From Trichostrongylus colubriformis (taxonomy: Eukaryota > Nematoda > Chromadorea > Rhabditida > Trichostrongylidae): a DNA stretch of 64,000 bases. The stretch's first letter is position 1. Each line of letters opens with the position of its first letter. Below, piece by piece: positions 1-33,600 of the stretch. The DNA lies in NCBI GenBank assembly GCA_963978905.1, contig OZ022261.1:24549686-24613685 (forward strand), read 5' to 3'. The notes under the pieces were generated by a model. It made no database searches. It saw only the letters and a list, made by a program, of their open reading frames with translations, and was not told the DNA's origin. The position numbers and the translations under genes were made by a program.

Positions 1-1802
1 TCACCGACTGACAACACATTCATCTATGCCTTGATATCTACGCAGCAGATAGTGGCATCGTGAGTGACTGAATCTGATCAGCTGGAACCTATGGAAAAGT
101 AGCTTGAGCGTCCATCTCGTCTTCTGGCGCTGTAGCCTACTGCATGACCAGCCTGCCATCTTTTAGCGTACTCGCCGTTCGAATAATTTCAAGCGGCAGT
201 ATAGACGAATCCGAACACAGGCATCGGATGATAGTCGTTAATGTTCGAACATTTCACTTTGGAGGTCACCTTTGCCTCCCAGCATTAGCCAACGTGTGTG
301 CAAACTTTTCACCAGCTGGTAGGCCAATGACTAATGAGTGTTCCGCACGGTTCCGTGAGCATTGTTCGCACGTTGTGTAAGATTTTGTCATCGCATTACG
401 TTGCACTCTGACTCTGATTGTGAGAGTTCTTTGTTCGCGTGCTATGGTGCAGGGAGCACTTGTTTCTGTCACTGCCACACATTGTGCAAACCAAACAAAA
501 TCCTCGTGAACTGACTCTGCCACATATCCTGTCACTCAAGAATCCTATCAAAAAAGGACCTAGAAGAAGCGTGCGCTGAAAAAGTCTCGCTTGACATGGA
601 TCCGGGGTCCCGTTGATCAGCATTAGTGAAAACACTGCCTGCTCATTGTATTTGTTATCTTAGAGATTTGGCTCCGCCCCGACGACATGGTCTACACTGT
701 GGCCACTCACGAGACCATCTGAATGGATCTCAGTGTTTTTTTACCCCTAAACGCATCTGGTGCATTGCACTTGAGCGCTGAGAAACAAGAGTATCTCTAG
801 CTAGGGAAACGAAGCCTAGCGTCGCGGACCAGGGAAAAAGTGGCGCCGCTGCCACCGTTTAGCCCTCCACTAGTAACCTTCGCGCCATTTCTTCTACAAT
901 TCCGTGCCTGGTGAATTGTTGAAATAACATGCGTTTCGAAGAATGAGAAAAATGAAAGTAATCAATCCGCAAGTTTTTCATTAAACTTGTCAAAGCTCAG
1001 ATTGAAAAATGAGAAAAATGAAAGTAATCAATTCAAAAAGAAGTTTTATAAACTTGTTAGAGCTTAGAAAAGACACTTGAAACTATTTGAAATAAGATTA
1101 ATACCACCTTTGAATGGTCTAGGAATTTCTACATTCTGGAAATGTTCATTGGACTTTTTGGAATTGGAAATGGCTCCTTGGGTAGCTTTGTTTGTTTACT
1201 TCAGTAACCTATATATTTACTCTTGTGAATAAACACACTCAGACTGGGCCACGAATACCATAGAAATACTCATGTGTAAAGACAATGAGTTTTTCACACG
1301 TGCTTGTCATTTTTACGCTTTCTCTTTTTCAAGGTGCAACTGATGGCTTCCAATGGCTGTCCACTTTTTGAACGGCCTATCGATTGATTAGCCAAAATCA
1401 CATTGTTCGTTCTGTCGGCGTTCTTTGTTCGCAGATGCAGTGTGCTTTGATGAGAAAGCCTCAGCGATATGCTAAACGGCCATCTATGCGGATTTTATTG
1501 ATTGCCTACCTGAATGTATAGCATTTCATTGATTGTCTACCAGGCACGCTGTGCATTTCTGTAAGGCAATCAATAAAAGTAATCGATGATTGTGAGCGGA
1601 TCACTCGACGGGATATTTACGGAGCAGATTGGGGAGAAGTGATTACAACCTCATGAATAGAATTTTCACGTGAGTAGGGAGATCTGGTTAGGAAGTTTAT
1701 GGGGTCATAAATGGGCAGCTCATTGATTATTATCGAGTCATTTCTTATTTACACACTTTGATAAATTAATCCATTTAATATACATCTCACTGTTTAGGCT
1801 GC
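1..1802. other. Upstream non-coding stretch, no gene recognised
   Basis: Short open frames here (60-90 codons) overlap on both strands and show no protein family features or convincing splice structure. I looked for an upstream nnt exon encoding the conserved start of transhydrogenase domain I and did not find one. At 946-1040 a short direct repeat (a GAGAAAAATGAAAGTAATCAAT-like unit, truncated here) appears twice about 60 bp apart. Otherwise I see nothing to annotate. Confidence 0.5.
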
Positions 1803-2203
1803 TTAAAGTGATCGTTCCCGTACAAAATGAGTTTTTCTGTTACCCGTATATTTATGTTGTATTCGCCTAATGTGGGCCACATGCAGAGTTTCACGCGGAA
1901 AATTGTGAATCCGGCTAAGATAAAGCATCCCAAATTCTCTGCTGTGTGGACGGAGCCTCTAAGCAAGTGCCCACCCCGTCGTCCGCCGCTGGTGAAAACG
2001 CCTTAAAGGCACAGAACGCGACGGACGACGAGACGTGGTATTACTCGGAGACCCCGCCCATCCGGCCGAGAATTTGGGGAGCTGTACCTTAGCAGTATTC
2101 TCACTTTTTCGCGTAAAACTTTGCATGCAGCCCTTATCAGGCGAATACAATATTAATACATGGATAACAGAAAAACTCAATATTCCGTGAACGATTGCTT
2201 TAA
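1803..2203. mobile_element. TTAA-flanked MITE, family A copy 1
   Basis: About 400 bp with long terminal inverted repeats. The left end reads TTAA then AGTGATCG and the right end CGATTGCT then TTAA, so both outer edges carry TTAA. The arms contain the family block ATATTTATGTTGTATTCGCC and its inverse near 2130-2165, with a GC-rich centre. Four other copies occur in this window (14546, 17679, 21494, 33407). A TTAA target is typical of piggyBac-type elements, but the terminal bases are not classical piggyBac ends, so the superfamily is left open. Confidence 0.8.
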
Positions 2204-3852
2204 ATGTGCATTCCAGGGCCTAGGTTCCGCAGTGCTGTGCCTCAGCCTGCACATTATACGGTCCCACTTGAGTTAACCTATGCGAAAGTTGCATTTTGAA
2301 AAAAAAACACTGTTTCCGAAAGGACACCAAAATGCGGAGACCGTAGAGCAATAACTGTTCAAATTGAGCTGTTCAATATTAATTTTGTTGTTATATTCCT
2401 ATTTGCTTTGAACACTGCTTTGGACATTCGCATTTACACAAATTCGCAACAAAAATCCAAAAAGTATGTTCACCAACATAATCGTAGTCCACTTTTCAGT
2501 GATTATTCTTATATGAAATCCCTCTCTTTTATATTTACCTTTCATTTTGTTCATCTCACTTGTTGATTTATCTATCCAGTCACTACGGGAATTCATAAAG
2601 TTTATGGTGCCTGAGACTCTAGTAAGCTCATCGAAATTATGTTTCGATATTGATCGCATGAAATGATAAATTAATGGATAAAGGTGTACTTTAGATAGTA
2701 TAGATTTGTGAATATAGCTATTTTTTGTGGTTTCAGGTAAATATCTGATATTTATGAACCCTCATAGCTCTTTTAATATCCCACGATGGCTTGCAAGATT
2801 AATTCTACCGGGAAATCGCCCCCAGTCTTTTCGTGGGCGTGGCTAGAGGCATTTTAAATACGACACGTTCGAGTCAGCAGGCAGGATAGGCAGGAACACA
2901 AGCCAAGGAATCACATGCTTTGCACGCTACTCGTTGAATTTTTAAGATGATTCTGATTTACTGTTATCTTTTATCAGTTTGCGTAAACATGAAGTGCTGG
3001 GTAAAAGTTCAGGAATTTGTTTATTTGCTTGCAGCGGGTAATGAATGACATGTGGAGAGTGTCAAAAGATGTGACTTGAGCTATTGAACGATTGATAAGA
3101 AAAGGGAGCAGTGTTCATGATTATCATCACTGTGTCCTTCGAGCAGCTGTTCGAAATTGCGATCGCTTGCCTGCTAGCGAAATCGATCCATTGTATGAGA
3201 CAGTCTCCGTAAATCACAACTATCTATCATGAAAAATAAGTCTGGGCCTTTTGTTGTTTTTTAGGAACTCCGCATCCCTTTTATTGACTTTCATGAGCTT
3301 TCCATTAGCACGTCAATAATGATCATCATATAGGATGACATGCCCTTGTCGATCACCATACTGTACAAGCGATCCCAGGCAGAACAGCAAGGCTGACGTG
3401 AAAAGTCCACGCTAGGCACTCCACTAGAACGTATGAATAGAGAAAAGGAGAACTGATCGTGTCGCTCAAACGGCAGGAAAAGAAGGAAGAACTTTCTGTT
3501 TAAATGGAGGGGGACCCTAATTGTCAATGAGTTCACAGAATAACTTCGGAAGCCTACTGTCGGTCGTTTCACGATTAATCCCTTTATGGCTAGCCTTGTG
3601 GTAGTTTGTTTGTCCTTTCATCGCCAGTTGAAGGGTTCGCTTGGCTCAGACCGAGGTTCATCGTGCGAGCTGCTGCGCAACGATTGCTCTGGTTGTGTCT
3701 TCGTTTTTGAACCAAAGTCTGACTTTGCTATTCTACAGATCAACAGCGCAGTAGGAAGTTTCAGACAACATTGCGAATGTGGGGCTTTAATATGGTTCTC
3801 CCATGCAGGCATACTTTAATATGTCGATATTCCTCAAAATATCACATTACAG
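2204..3852. other. Non-coding stretch before first visible nnt exon
   Basis: This AT-rich stretch ends at the acceptor TTACAG before the first nnt exon I can identify. It should contain or be part of an nnt intron, because that exon starts in the middle of domain I. No preceding coding exon with matching phase was seen. Nothing else is recognised. Confidence 0.5.
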
Positions 3853-24356
<20,504 letters not shown>

Positions 24357-25519
24357 CCCTACTAAAACAATGGTCTCGGATTATTCGAGTTATTTCTAGT
24401 GGACAATCATACTTTCAGAACAAATTTCAATTGTAAGACTTTCACTTTTCAGTGTGATTTCTTTGAATGCATTTATTGTGATATTATCTGGATGTTTATC
24501 GAGTAGCTCGTAGTGCTCAGCCGGGTGCCTTAATCGGGTGCCGTAAAAGTGCTTTGTTTGGGATTTATTTTTATGTATACGTTGAAAATTTTTACAGAAA
24601 GTATAAATTTTTATTATAGTTGATGTTAATGGTTGTTTCTTGGTCGAGTTCATTCCGGTTTGTTTCAGACATGTTGCTTATGTACGCATTTTATTTTACA
24701 GTGATCATATTTGTCGTTAATTAATTGAAAAATCTTAGACCTCAATGTCCCACAGAAATGCATCATTCATTCACTAAAAGTCGCATTCCAGCTTTCCAGA
24801 AGGAGAGATGGTGCTTATATCGCCATTCATGATCGAGCCTTCACTGACGGTCTCGACAAGCCCCACCGCTCTGACACATCTCTTAACGCTCGACAACCAG
24901 TGACGATGCCAGCGCAATCCCTTCTTCGGCAAACCTAGAATGTGCTTCCAAAGGCGCATTTCTATTGGAGTAGGTGTATCATTGCATTCAGCGACGAAAG
25001 CAGAGTCACTAACACTGAGTGCTAGCCAGTGAGCCCACATTTAAATTTAGCCTCTCCTTGCCCGTTAGTACAGCTGCTGTGTGCGTTCATAAATGCGCCT
25101 GAGGAGAGAAGTAAGCAAAGACAAGCGACGGAGACGCAGACCACGTGGTTGCCACTGCTTCTTGTGAGCACATCCGATGGGGAGAGAGAAATGGGAGATG
25201 CGGTTTTTGAGCGGTCCAAGCGCCCTTATGACTGTTCGTTTTGCAATGAGAGTGCAATCTTACCACAGTTGCAGACCGAGATCTCTGACTACAGAGAGTG
25301 GACTATTACGAGTATTGCCAAATCTCCCTTCAAGGTCCATTTTTGAAAAGCGAAAATGGAAGGTCATGCAGTGACACAGTGCACAGTAACTTGAATCATG
25401 TTGTTGAGTTCTAGGTTCTTGTTTCCATTATATATCCATCCCATGGTACTTTCCCGAAAATGGGTTCGCTCGCTTCCAGTTGTACACGTGACCAAAAATG
25501 TGAGCGATGCGCCCTCACC

Positions 25520-25702
25520 TCAGGGTTTCACGTCGGCGTGCGTGCGAGCCAGGGACGCCGTACGGTCCCTATATCGATTATACCGCAATTGCATATCACG
25601 TCCCTGTCGATGTCGTTTCATCGCTTTAGGACCAATCACTGCGGCCCTATTACGCACGCATGCATTGCGACGCACGCCGCAAGCGCCGTTTCGAAATCCT
25701 GG
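25520..25702. mobile_element. Palindromic MITE, family F
   Basis: Left end CAGGGTTTCACGTCGGCGTG and right end inverse CAGGATTTCGAAACGGCGCT match the 14023 copy. Inner arms carry GTGCGTGCGAGCCAGGGACG and the inverse of a GCACGCATGCATTGCG core. Overlapping frames of up to 137 codons are incidental. Confidence 0.65.
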
Positions 25703-26099
25703 CATGAAGGTACAGACCGGCAAGGCTACGAGCTTTAGGACGGCTTTATTTCAAGAAGTCTGCTTCAGTACCCTTAAAACAAGACTCAGCAAGGGTTCTG
25801 ATGTAAATTAGTGGCAAGACGAAGCACAGGCAGATTTGTTTATCTTACAGGGCTGTGCTAATCGTCCTTCCTTGGTACGTCCAATTGAGAAACCTGGACT
25901 CTATGCAAGCCGTAGGTCTGCACTATCCAATTATATAAGGGCCAGTTTTAGCTGAGCGTATACCTCGCTCATCGTAAAGCACTGGTGAGGTGCGGACTAC
26001 GTGTAAGATAATCTGATAAAGAGTAACTCAGCGATGTGGCTTAACAAAGATATCACGTACGCACGTACAATCCAATGGTGTCACCTATTAGTCATTGTA

Positions 26100-26265
26100 A
26101 GGCCCCGTTCATACTTTGCGGTGCCGGCGGTAGGGCGTGGCTGTCTCTGCGTCTCCGTCTATGCCACCCTGCCTCGTTGCCTGCGTCCTCTCTGCACCTC
26201 CCCCGTGCCACTCTGCCTCGCTGCCTCTGAACAGCCTTGGTGGCGCAAAGTATAAATGCGCCCTA
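26100..26265. mobile_element. MITE, family D
   Basis: The left end AGGCCCCGTTCATACTTTGC and the right end, whose inverse reads AGGGCGCATTTATACTTTGC, form terminal inverted repeats. The centre is a degenerate CT-rich series of TGCCTCGCTGCC-like units. Relatives are at 35852, 45939 and, in part, at 34630, 39700 and 40215. Confidence 0.75.
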
Positions 26266-28994
26266 ATCGGAGTTCTGCAACAGCACCCCAAGATGGTAAG
26301 ATCCACTAATCGTTTCCGACCCTCTGCACGCATCATGATAGCTCGCTGAATCGTCCAGGATTGTAAAAAGGCTGCGATCGTTTTAATTTACTCAGTTGCC
26401 CACTTTTCGGTTCTAGTTCAAACGGCACTGTCACTCTGACAATCCAACATACCTGCATGACATTCCAGTGCGCCGACACCTACTGCGGCGTCAGTACATC
26501 GGTGAATGACAGCTAAAGTACGAAAGAGGTGTTTATATGAGTAGGAAGTGCTATCATTACAATAAGATTGGTCTTACAGCATATTCCAACACTCATCGAT
26601 TTCTCGTCGCTTAGAGCGGTTGCTTTGCCCATTTCCTTCATACAATCACTCACTTACGGACGGGCAGACATGCCGACAGACCAACCGACAAACAGTCACA
26701 CAATGTTAGTGATTTATATAATAGAAGATAATGTGAGAGAGAAGCGTTTTGATTTCGTCGAAGACCAAAGATCAGGGACACTGCCGCGTTCACACTCGTG
26801 AGGTGTCGAAGGTCACATGGGTCAGTCACGTCATACGATTTGGCGAACCAACTGAGCTCGACTTGACAATGCTGAACATCTAAGTAGGTTCCAACATCTA
26901 CTGAAAAGCCGAGTAACGGGTCTGACGAATTCGGTATCAGCGGTGGACAACGATGTTTCCGACTGGTTATTCCGGTCCGAATTCAAATTCATGGATTCAC
27001 TTTCACTGAGATTAATGTCATTCGACCTTCAACAAAACGCCGCATGCTACTATTTATGATTGCACTTTTTCTCCGACAAATGTTTATGTTACAATGATCA
27101 AGCATCAATTGTTGAAAACATCGGATTGAATGGCTGATGAAGGTCGAATGGTTTTTGAGCGATGCTATTCGTGGGTTGGCGTGTGACCAGCGCGTACATA
27201 AGCCTCGCTCATTGAAAAATGGAGTCATGCGAGCCGTCGTCGACCACTTCTGATTGACGCCTCTTGAGGGTTCTCTGCGGAAGCGTCACTTCTCCTTTCA
27301 CTACTATGATCATCCCCACCCCAGCCTGCAATGGCCTCCCAACTTTGACCTCTTTGCTCGGGAAGGCTGGGGCTTAGACAGAACTTCGTGAGATATCTTG
27401 GCTGACGGGATCCCCCATTCGAAACCCTTTCGGGAGCATCCCTTAAGGATCCCGAGGGCTCTCTGCGACTCTGCCATACATAACTTGTATAGCGGAGTTA
27501 TTTCAAGAACAACTCAACTTTGAATTTGTAACGAATGCTGGCAACTTGAGCAACCTTGCGTTTCCTACACCAACGACCGCTTTGATAAGTATCATTAGGT
27601 ATTATTAAGTATCACTATCGTAATTGGCATAATGCAGCAACGTGTCCTGCGAACTTTGTCTGAAATTGATTATGGGTTAAAATTAAACGCTGCGAATTTA
27701 ATGGACTTACTATCAGTGTGACGTAGTTGAATGTTGTAAATTATTACTCGATAAGTTCCGTCTGTTATCAATCAAGCTCCAAATAGCAGCGTCTGATACG
27801 GCCCACGGACTACGCAGCCCTGAATAGTAGTCTTTGAACTTCATTTTGATCTTTACTCTATGCAAGAGCAACCCTTGATCCACGATAGGATGCGCTCTGT
27901 GAAAGGCGTAAAAACTTATTGATTTCTAGTCTTCTTCTTATCTTGGGTTTTTTGTTGTTCCTTCACATTTCAATTTTTTGTATTTTTCTGATTATCGCTG
28001 TTTCCAAATTTGATCATTCTCGTTTTACAGAACCCACTTGGGTAAACGATTCGGAGAGATTTCAATCGAAGGCACTTGCATGCCTTAGTTTCATTTGCAT
28101 TTCAGCGATTTTTTCGGCAAGTCTGAATACGTGCTTTATTATTATTAGGTGCTCTCTATCGATTAATCACAAGGGCTTTCTTTTCATTTATACAGTTCTT
28201 GTAGAGAATTAAAATTGCAAATTTTGAGCGTTGTATTCTGCCTTCTACTTCATTTCCGAGGTTTTTCTGACATCCACTCTCCGAAAGTTTCCACGATTGG
28301 AATGTCTCCACCACAAACTCACATTCAGTTCTACCTTGGGATTCTCTTGAAACATCAAATTTTAAGGAAAGGAGTTAGTTTTAGATCCATAACAGCGACA
28401 TTTTGTTTTGATAAAATCTAATTACTTTATTTTTTTTTTCGACGAAGTGCTTGAGCGTTGCAAGGTATCGCCCTACAAATGCGTCATCGGTTTTTCGTTC
28501 CATCAGGTCCCCCATAGCGCCGAAAGGAGGTTTCATCGAAGTTTGTTCGATTGCAGTTTCATCGAGGCAAATACAAAAGGACACGTCTAATATCAATGAA
28601 TTCTGTTCGGAAGGGCCACGAATGTCAATCATATTTTAGTTAGTGGAACTTCTCGAATGCACGTTAAAGGCACCGGGAGGGGGGCAAGGGCGGAATAACG
28701 TTTACGAAAACAGTGGCGTCTGAAAACAAACATATGGGTTCGGTAGAAACAATGTGTAACGAAACCGGCCTTGAAAAACGCGCCACAGGGCGCTATTGGC
28801 CCCCAGGGCGCGCTTCCGTCCGAACTGCAAGCTCCCGTGGCCGAGCCACGCTTCGTTCATTTTGAAGCTTGTCTTCGGCCTGATGTAACCTTATTTTTGA
28901 ATTACTTCCTCTTTACTGTTTTCTAGTGACATATTTTACTTGTTTACTTATAGATCTTCTTAATTGTGCATTTCTATACCTGAAAATCTCAGAA

Positions 28995-29213
28995 GGGTCA
29001 AATAAAGTCGGGGGGAGACGCAACTTTGCGTCGACGTCGATGCTCCTTTCCCTTACTAGGCTTAGGCTAAAATTGATATCCCCTCCTCCCACATTAAAAA
29101 GCATCTGTCAAAGCATAGGTCTCATCTGCTTTAGCCTAACCCTAGGAAGGGAAAGAAGCTCTGACGTGGGTGAAAATTTTGCCTCTCCCCCCCCCGACTT
29201 CTTTATTTGACCC
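28995..29213. mobile_element. MITE, family B with TTAGGC-like core
   Basis: The left end GGGTCAAATAAAGTCGGGGG is inverted on the right as CCCCCGACTTCTTTATTTGA then CCC. The arms each contain a CTAGGCTTAGGCTAA-type segment (about 29057 and, inverted, about 29134), which includes two nematode telomere-like TTAGGC units. Partial relatives are listed in the findings. Confidence 0.8.
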
Positions 29214-30630
29214 GTAAGTACATCTAGAAACAATATAAGAAAGAACAAAGTGAAAACTAAAAGGAAAAAACAAATCTATATTAGAACCATCTTCTTTTGG
29301 CACAATGCCAAGGCGTCAAATTGGCGAGTTTGTGCAATGGCGGCCACTCAAGCTCGTCCACACTACGTCTGGGCAGAATTACCCCCTCCTGGTGTCTTTA
29401 AAGAGGAAGTGAGGAAAAATTGGAATGAGACGGTCGAAAACCCGAGGAACAAGAACTCTTCCTCACCATTGATCCCGAAAGGGGGCGGGCCCTAACGAAA
29501 AGGGCGGGCCATGTTAAGGAACGTGGCAGCTGACGAAAAAAGCTCTTACAAGGCTCGGGGCGCTCACACTCACGGGAAATTTCTACACATATAGTCTTCC
29601 TAGACTCGTAGCTTTCATTTTAATGACTCACCCTTGTGGTTTTGATTGCTTATGTCACCGGTAAATTTCGCGGCAGTAACTTTTGTGTTTGCTTATCAAA
29701 ACTGCTTTTTATTATTGCAGTTAGTTGTCATTCGGTGAAAGGGGAAAAAACTTGAACGAAAAGCTTTGAAAATGAAGGACACGTCACGATTCGGGAATGT
29801 GAAGAGCTGCATGAATATGAATGTGGGCATTTAATAATCATTTTCGTCAGCTTGCAAGCCAGAAATCAGCAGCATTTGCACTGACCGTGTGCTCCTCAAC
29901 ACTCTCGCACACACCAACCCACCACCACTAGTGCGATCGATAAAACGCCACCCGTAGAAGCTTCTATCCCATGTGTATATGTACGTTTTACGTTTCTTTC
30001 CGAGCAATCGGCCCTCTTGTTAGCTTTGAGGAAGTCTTGGGCACAGATTTCGACAAATTTGATTTAAGTCCTTAAAAACCATTATCAATGAGGGTGTGGT
30101 GAAGGTACTTTCGAATGGGGCGATTAATGAATATTTCCTGTTTCAAGTAATTTTATCTCTCGTTCTTACACTTATTCTTGCCGACCTTATGATCAGTTTG
30201 AAATCTTTGCTGTGAATATACGCGATTCATCATCAGGTTTGTTCATTGTTTTGGAAGGCCGGGAAAACATCGATCTCGCAAAACATTTCGTGGTTTTCTT
30301 CTTCTTTGACCCCATCTCAATGAGATATTCCGACATTTTTCCTTCCTCTCGAATAATTTTATGATTTTTCTGTTTCACGGCATCACGGAATCTGCCGCAT
30401 TTAAGTTTGTTTACTTTTGATCAGCGGCGGCACACTCGCCGCCGATGTGGAATTCCTTCCGTTTCCTATTACTCATTGTAACAATGAGATCACTTATCGA
30501 ATGTCTCATTGATTAAATGGAAGTTCAACGGTCTTGCCATTGATTGCTGATATTTCCGTGTGACATATTGATCGCTTTATTTTTCATAACGTTGTTGTTT
30601 CTAATTACACATCATTTAATGTAAAAACAC

Positions 30631-30636
30631 TTACAG
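30631..30636 (+). promoter_or_regulatory. Probable spliced-leader trans-splice acceptor
   Basis: TTACAG lies five bases before the ATG at 30642 with no upstream donor needed for the reading frame. This spacing is typical of nematode SL addition sites. It supports 30642 as the true start and suggests a very short 5' UTR. Confidence 0.55.
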
Positions 30637-30641
30637 TTATA

Positions 30642-33600
30642 ATGAAGTTCGTTACCGTATCGCTGATCTTCGCTCTAGGAATTGCTTTTGTAAGGTACGG
30701 TTTTTACTATGATTGTTTACTTATTATTCTGAATGAATGTAGGTACGTGTGTATCAGTCTGAGACCGATATTATTGAACTTCTACCTAAAATCAATCAGG
30801 GCTGCAAAATTTCTTGAAAAATGAAATCATTCCGAAATAATTACATATATGTGTCTGATGTACTGATTTCTTCCTTCTGTAAATGGATTTTTCCGTACTG
30901 TTGAAGCATTTACTAGAATTTCGACAGCACCTGTGAAAATAATATTTTTCAAGTCATTAAAATATTTACTGAATTCGGATTGACAGGTAGCATAAACTGA
31001 TATATGTCACGAAATTTGATGAATAATAATGATGCATTTCAACTTTTCGGGATGGACTTGCGTCTGCAGATGTGACCAAAAAAAAGTGTGGAAACATATT
31101 TAATTTCGAGGAAGATTGTTCAGCATAAAAGATGTTTGCAAATTCTACTTCCTGTCTAAATAGTCTTAGTAGTGGTTTCTTCTGGGTTAAAATCCAAAGT
31201 CAGGCTCATGAAAGGTACCCACATTTTCTGCTGAAATCCTGCACCGTATCGTTGAAGATATAGTTCAAAGAAAATATTAGTAGCTACGTCGATTGATACA
31301 ATGACGAACGAAATGGCTTCCTCTCGCATGGTCCAAGGATCGATTCCTACGTCACTGCCCGCCTATGCCCTTCGGGATTGGCGAAGCTGTAAGAGCCTCC
31401 TTGCGAAACGAAAAAAAACAGCAACTCAAAGTGTTTTTGGCTAACCCATAAGCCAGATCGCGTTTAGTTGGTACTACGATGTGAACGGAAATAGAATACG
31501 TGGCGCACTCCCAAGGAAAGCGATAGTGACCAGACGGCTTTTTTTCGCCACTGGCTGGCTCTATTAAAGTGGATATTAAAGAGAAAACCAAAGTGAATTA
31601 TACCAGGCCAGGCGTTGAACGAAGCTATTTTGGAGTAAAATGCCTGGAGTTGCACACCGTTATTTCATTTTTGGAACACTTCAGATTTGTTGATAGAACA
31701 ATACACATACATAAACGCAGCCAGCTAATGCAAGTGAATATTAAAATTAATAAGGCTTGTTATAAAAGTGCTGAGTCATGGGCAGAACCTCTGAATCCGG
31801 ACGGGACTCGAACCCGCACTCCATGCTTTTTGCAAGTTCGGGTCCCGTTCGAGACCAGATCTTTTGCCCATAACACAGCACCCTTGTAACAACTTTACAT
31901 CACGCGCTGCGGCGAATTCCAGCAGCTAACAAAATCAAAAACTTCAAAAAATTGAAGTGTTGATTGCCGACTTAGTTTTCTGACGAGATCAGATCATTGC
32001 AATGAGTGGGCACTAATCATTGTTCTTTGTAAATATACAACGGACTTTTTATAGCTTACAAAAGCGTTCAGTAGATCCATCGATAGAGCTTTCGGACGTA
32101 TTCGACTCCGATTATAATCCGTTCAATTACTTTTACTTATTTATTTATCTGGTACAGGTACAAGGTTTGGACACACATTCCTTTTGTGACGTCTTTTATT
32201 GCTACTAATCGGTAGTAATGAAATATCGGTTATTAGTTGATATAGCATAAATGAATAATTCGTAATAATGAATGAACCGGCCTTCATATAACATGTCACG
32301 AAAAAATCAATTTTTCGCTGTTATTAATTTGAGATCTTTTTGTAGACATGTCATCCATCAAAAGGAAGCCAGCATTCCTATTGTTGATTGTGTGAACATT
32401 CAAATAAAACTTCTATTGCAATTCTGCTTATAACCGCCGTATTCTGGCTGATTCTGGTCGGTCCATAATGGTCCATTTTCATATTCTGGTAAACCAAAGC
32501 TTTCAGTCAACTTGTAAAGTTGCTAAGATCAGTCGTGTGTATTTCCGATATTACAGCACCTTCACGGAAGTCCATGTTATTTTTAGTTTTAAATTTGCGC
32601 GATAGAACCGGTTTTATCATGATAAACGATCTCTGCTCTATCGCCTCTTGTGATTTGTCGAATTTAGAGAAAAGTTCATTCTTCATTCTCGCAAAAATCC
32701 ATGGCGGCATGAGAAAGAAGTGAGAGTCTGCAGAATGCGATCCACCACAAAAAACGTAAAGCGAACAGAAATAATAAACCGTGCTGCTGCGGTGTCTAGA
32801 TTAGATAAGGTGCGACAGATAAGCGAAAAGAATGAGTCGCGAAAGCCAAGAATAGGTAGTGTTTACAACAATAGTAGTTAAAAATTAATTAAATAGTTAA
32901 AAATAGTAAAAACAAGAGGGACACCACTTACTACAAAGACAGGATTATAAGTTTAGCATGTCAGGATGGTGTACCGTATTATTTCTATTGCCAGTTAATA
33001 AATCTCAACAACTCGTGTGTGCCGTAATCGATAGCTCTTCCCATAAACGCAGGCACTGTGCAAAAGTAGTGTGGTATCAGATTACAAGTCAAATCTGATT
33101 TTATTAGAAATAATGGACACTCATTCTGTGCGTGTTATCGTGTGCAGTGTGTGCATTCCAAGCAAGGATACTTATTTGACGCCTTATGTTGGCTAGAACG
33201 CCAGACATTTATAACGGTATACCACTGCGGCATCCTGAACATATAATTTTGAAATGAAAACAACCACCGATTTTCAGTAATGCTCATGACCGCCAACAGT
33301 CGTTGTACGTTCGGTCTAAAAAGGACACAATTTACTAAAATGGTTTATTAATGAGTTTCTATCAGCAGTTAACAAGTTATTACTTATTAACTATGACGAA
33401 TATTTCTTAAAGGAATCGTCCACGAAAAATGAGTTTTTGTGTTACCCATATATTTATGTTGTATTTGCCTAATGTTGGCCTCATGCAAAATTTCACGCGA
33501 AAAAATGTGAATCTGGCTGAGATACAGCACCACAAAGTGCGGTCCCAGTGGGCGGGGCCTCCGTGTAAAAGCCTCGTACCGCGTCCGCCGTGGTCGGAGA

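Larger units (their letters stand above)
24357..30641. other. Intergenic region between nnt and the Ly6-like gene
   Basis: The start of this stretch is the nnt 3' UTR; no canonical AATAAA is obvious, and a variant near 24600 (TATAAA) is possible. MITEs at 25520-25702, 26100-26265 and 28995-29213 are listed separately. An AT-rich stretch at 27480-28450 has hydrophobic frames of up to 97 codons that I do not accept as genes. A GC-rich repeat with a GGGCGGGCC pattern at about 29400-29560 has a diverged relative near 34850-35250. Confidence 0.5.

Noticed and set aside
3586..3819. 77-codon frame before the first nnt exon as a possible nnt start
   Set aside because: It lacks the conserved domain I opening, has no suitable donor in phase with the exon at 3853, and does not look like a mitochondrial transit peptide.
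27919..28212. 97-codon hydrophobic frame as a membrane protein
   Set aside because: AT-rich DNA readily gives Phe/Ile/Leu-rich frames; there is no ATG at the start of the open frame, no splice support and no family likeness.
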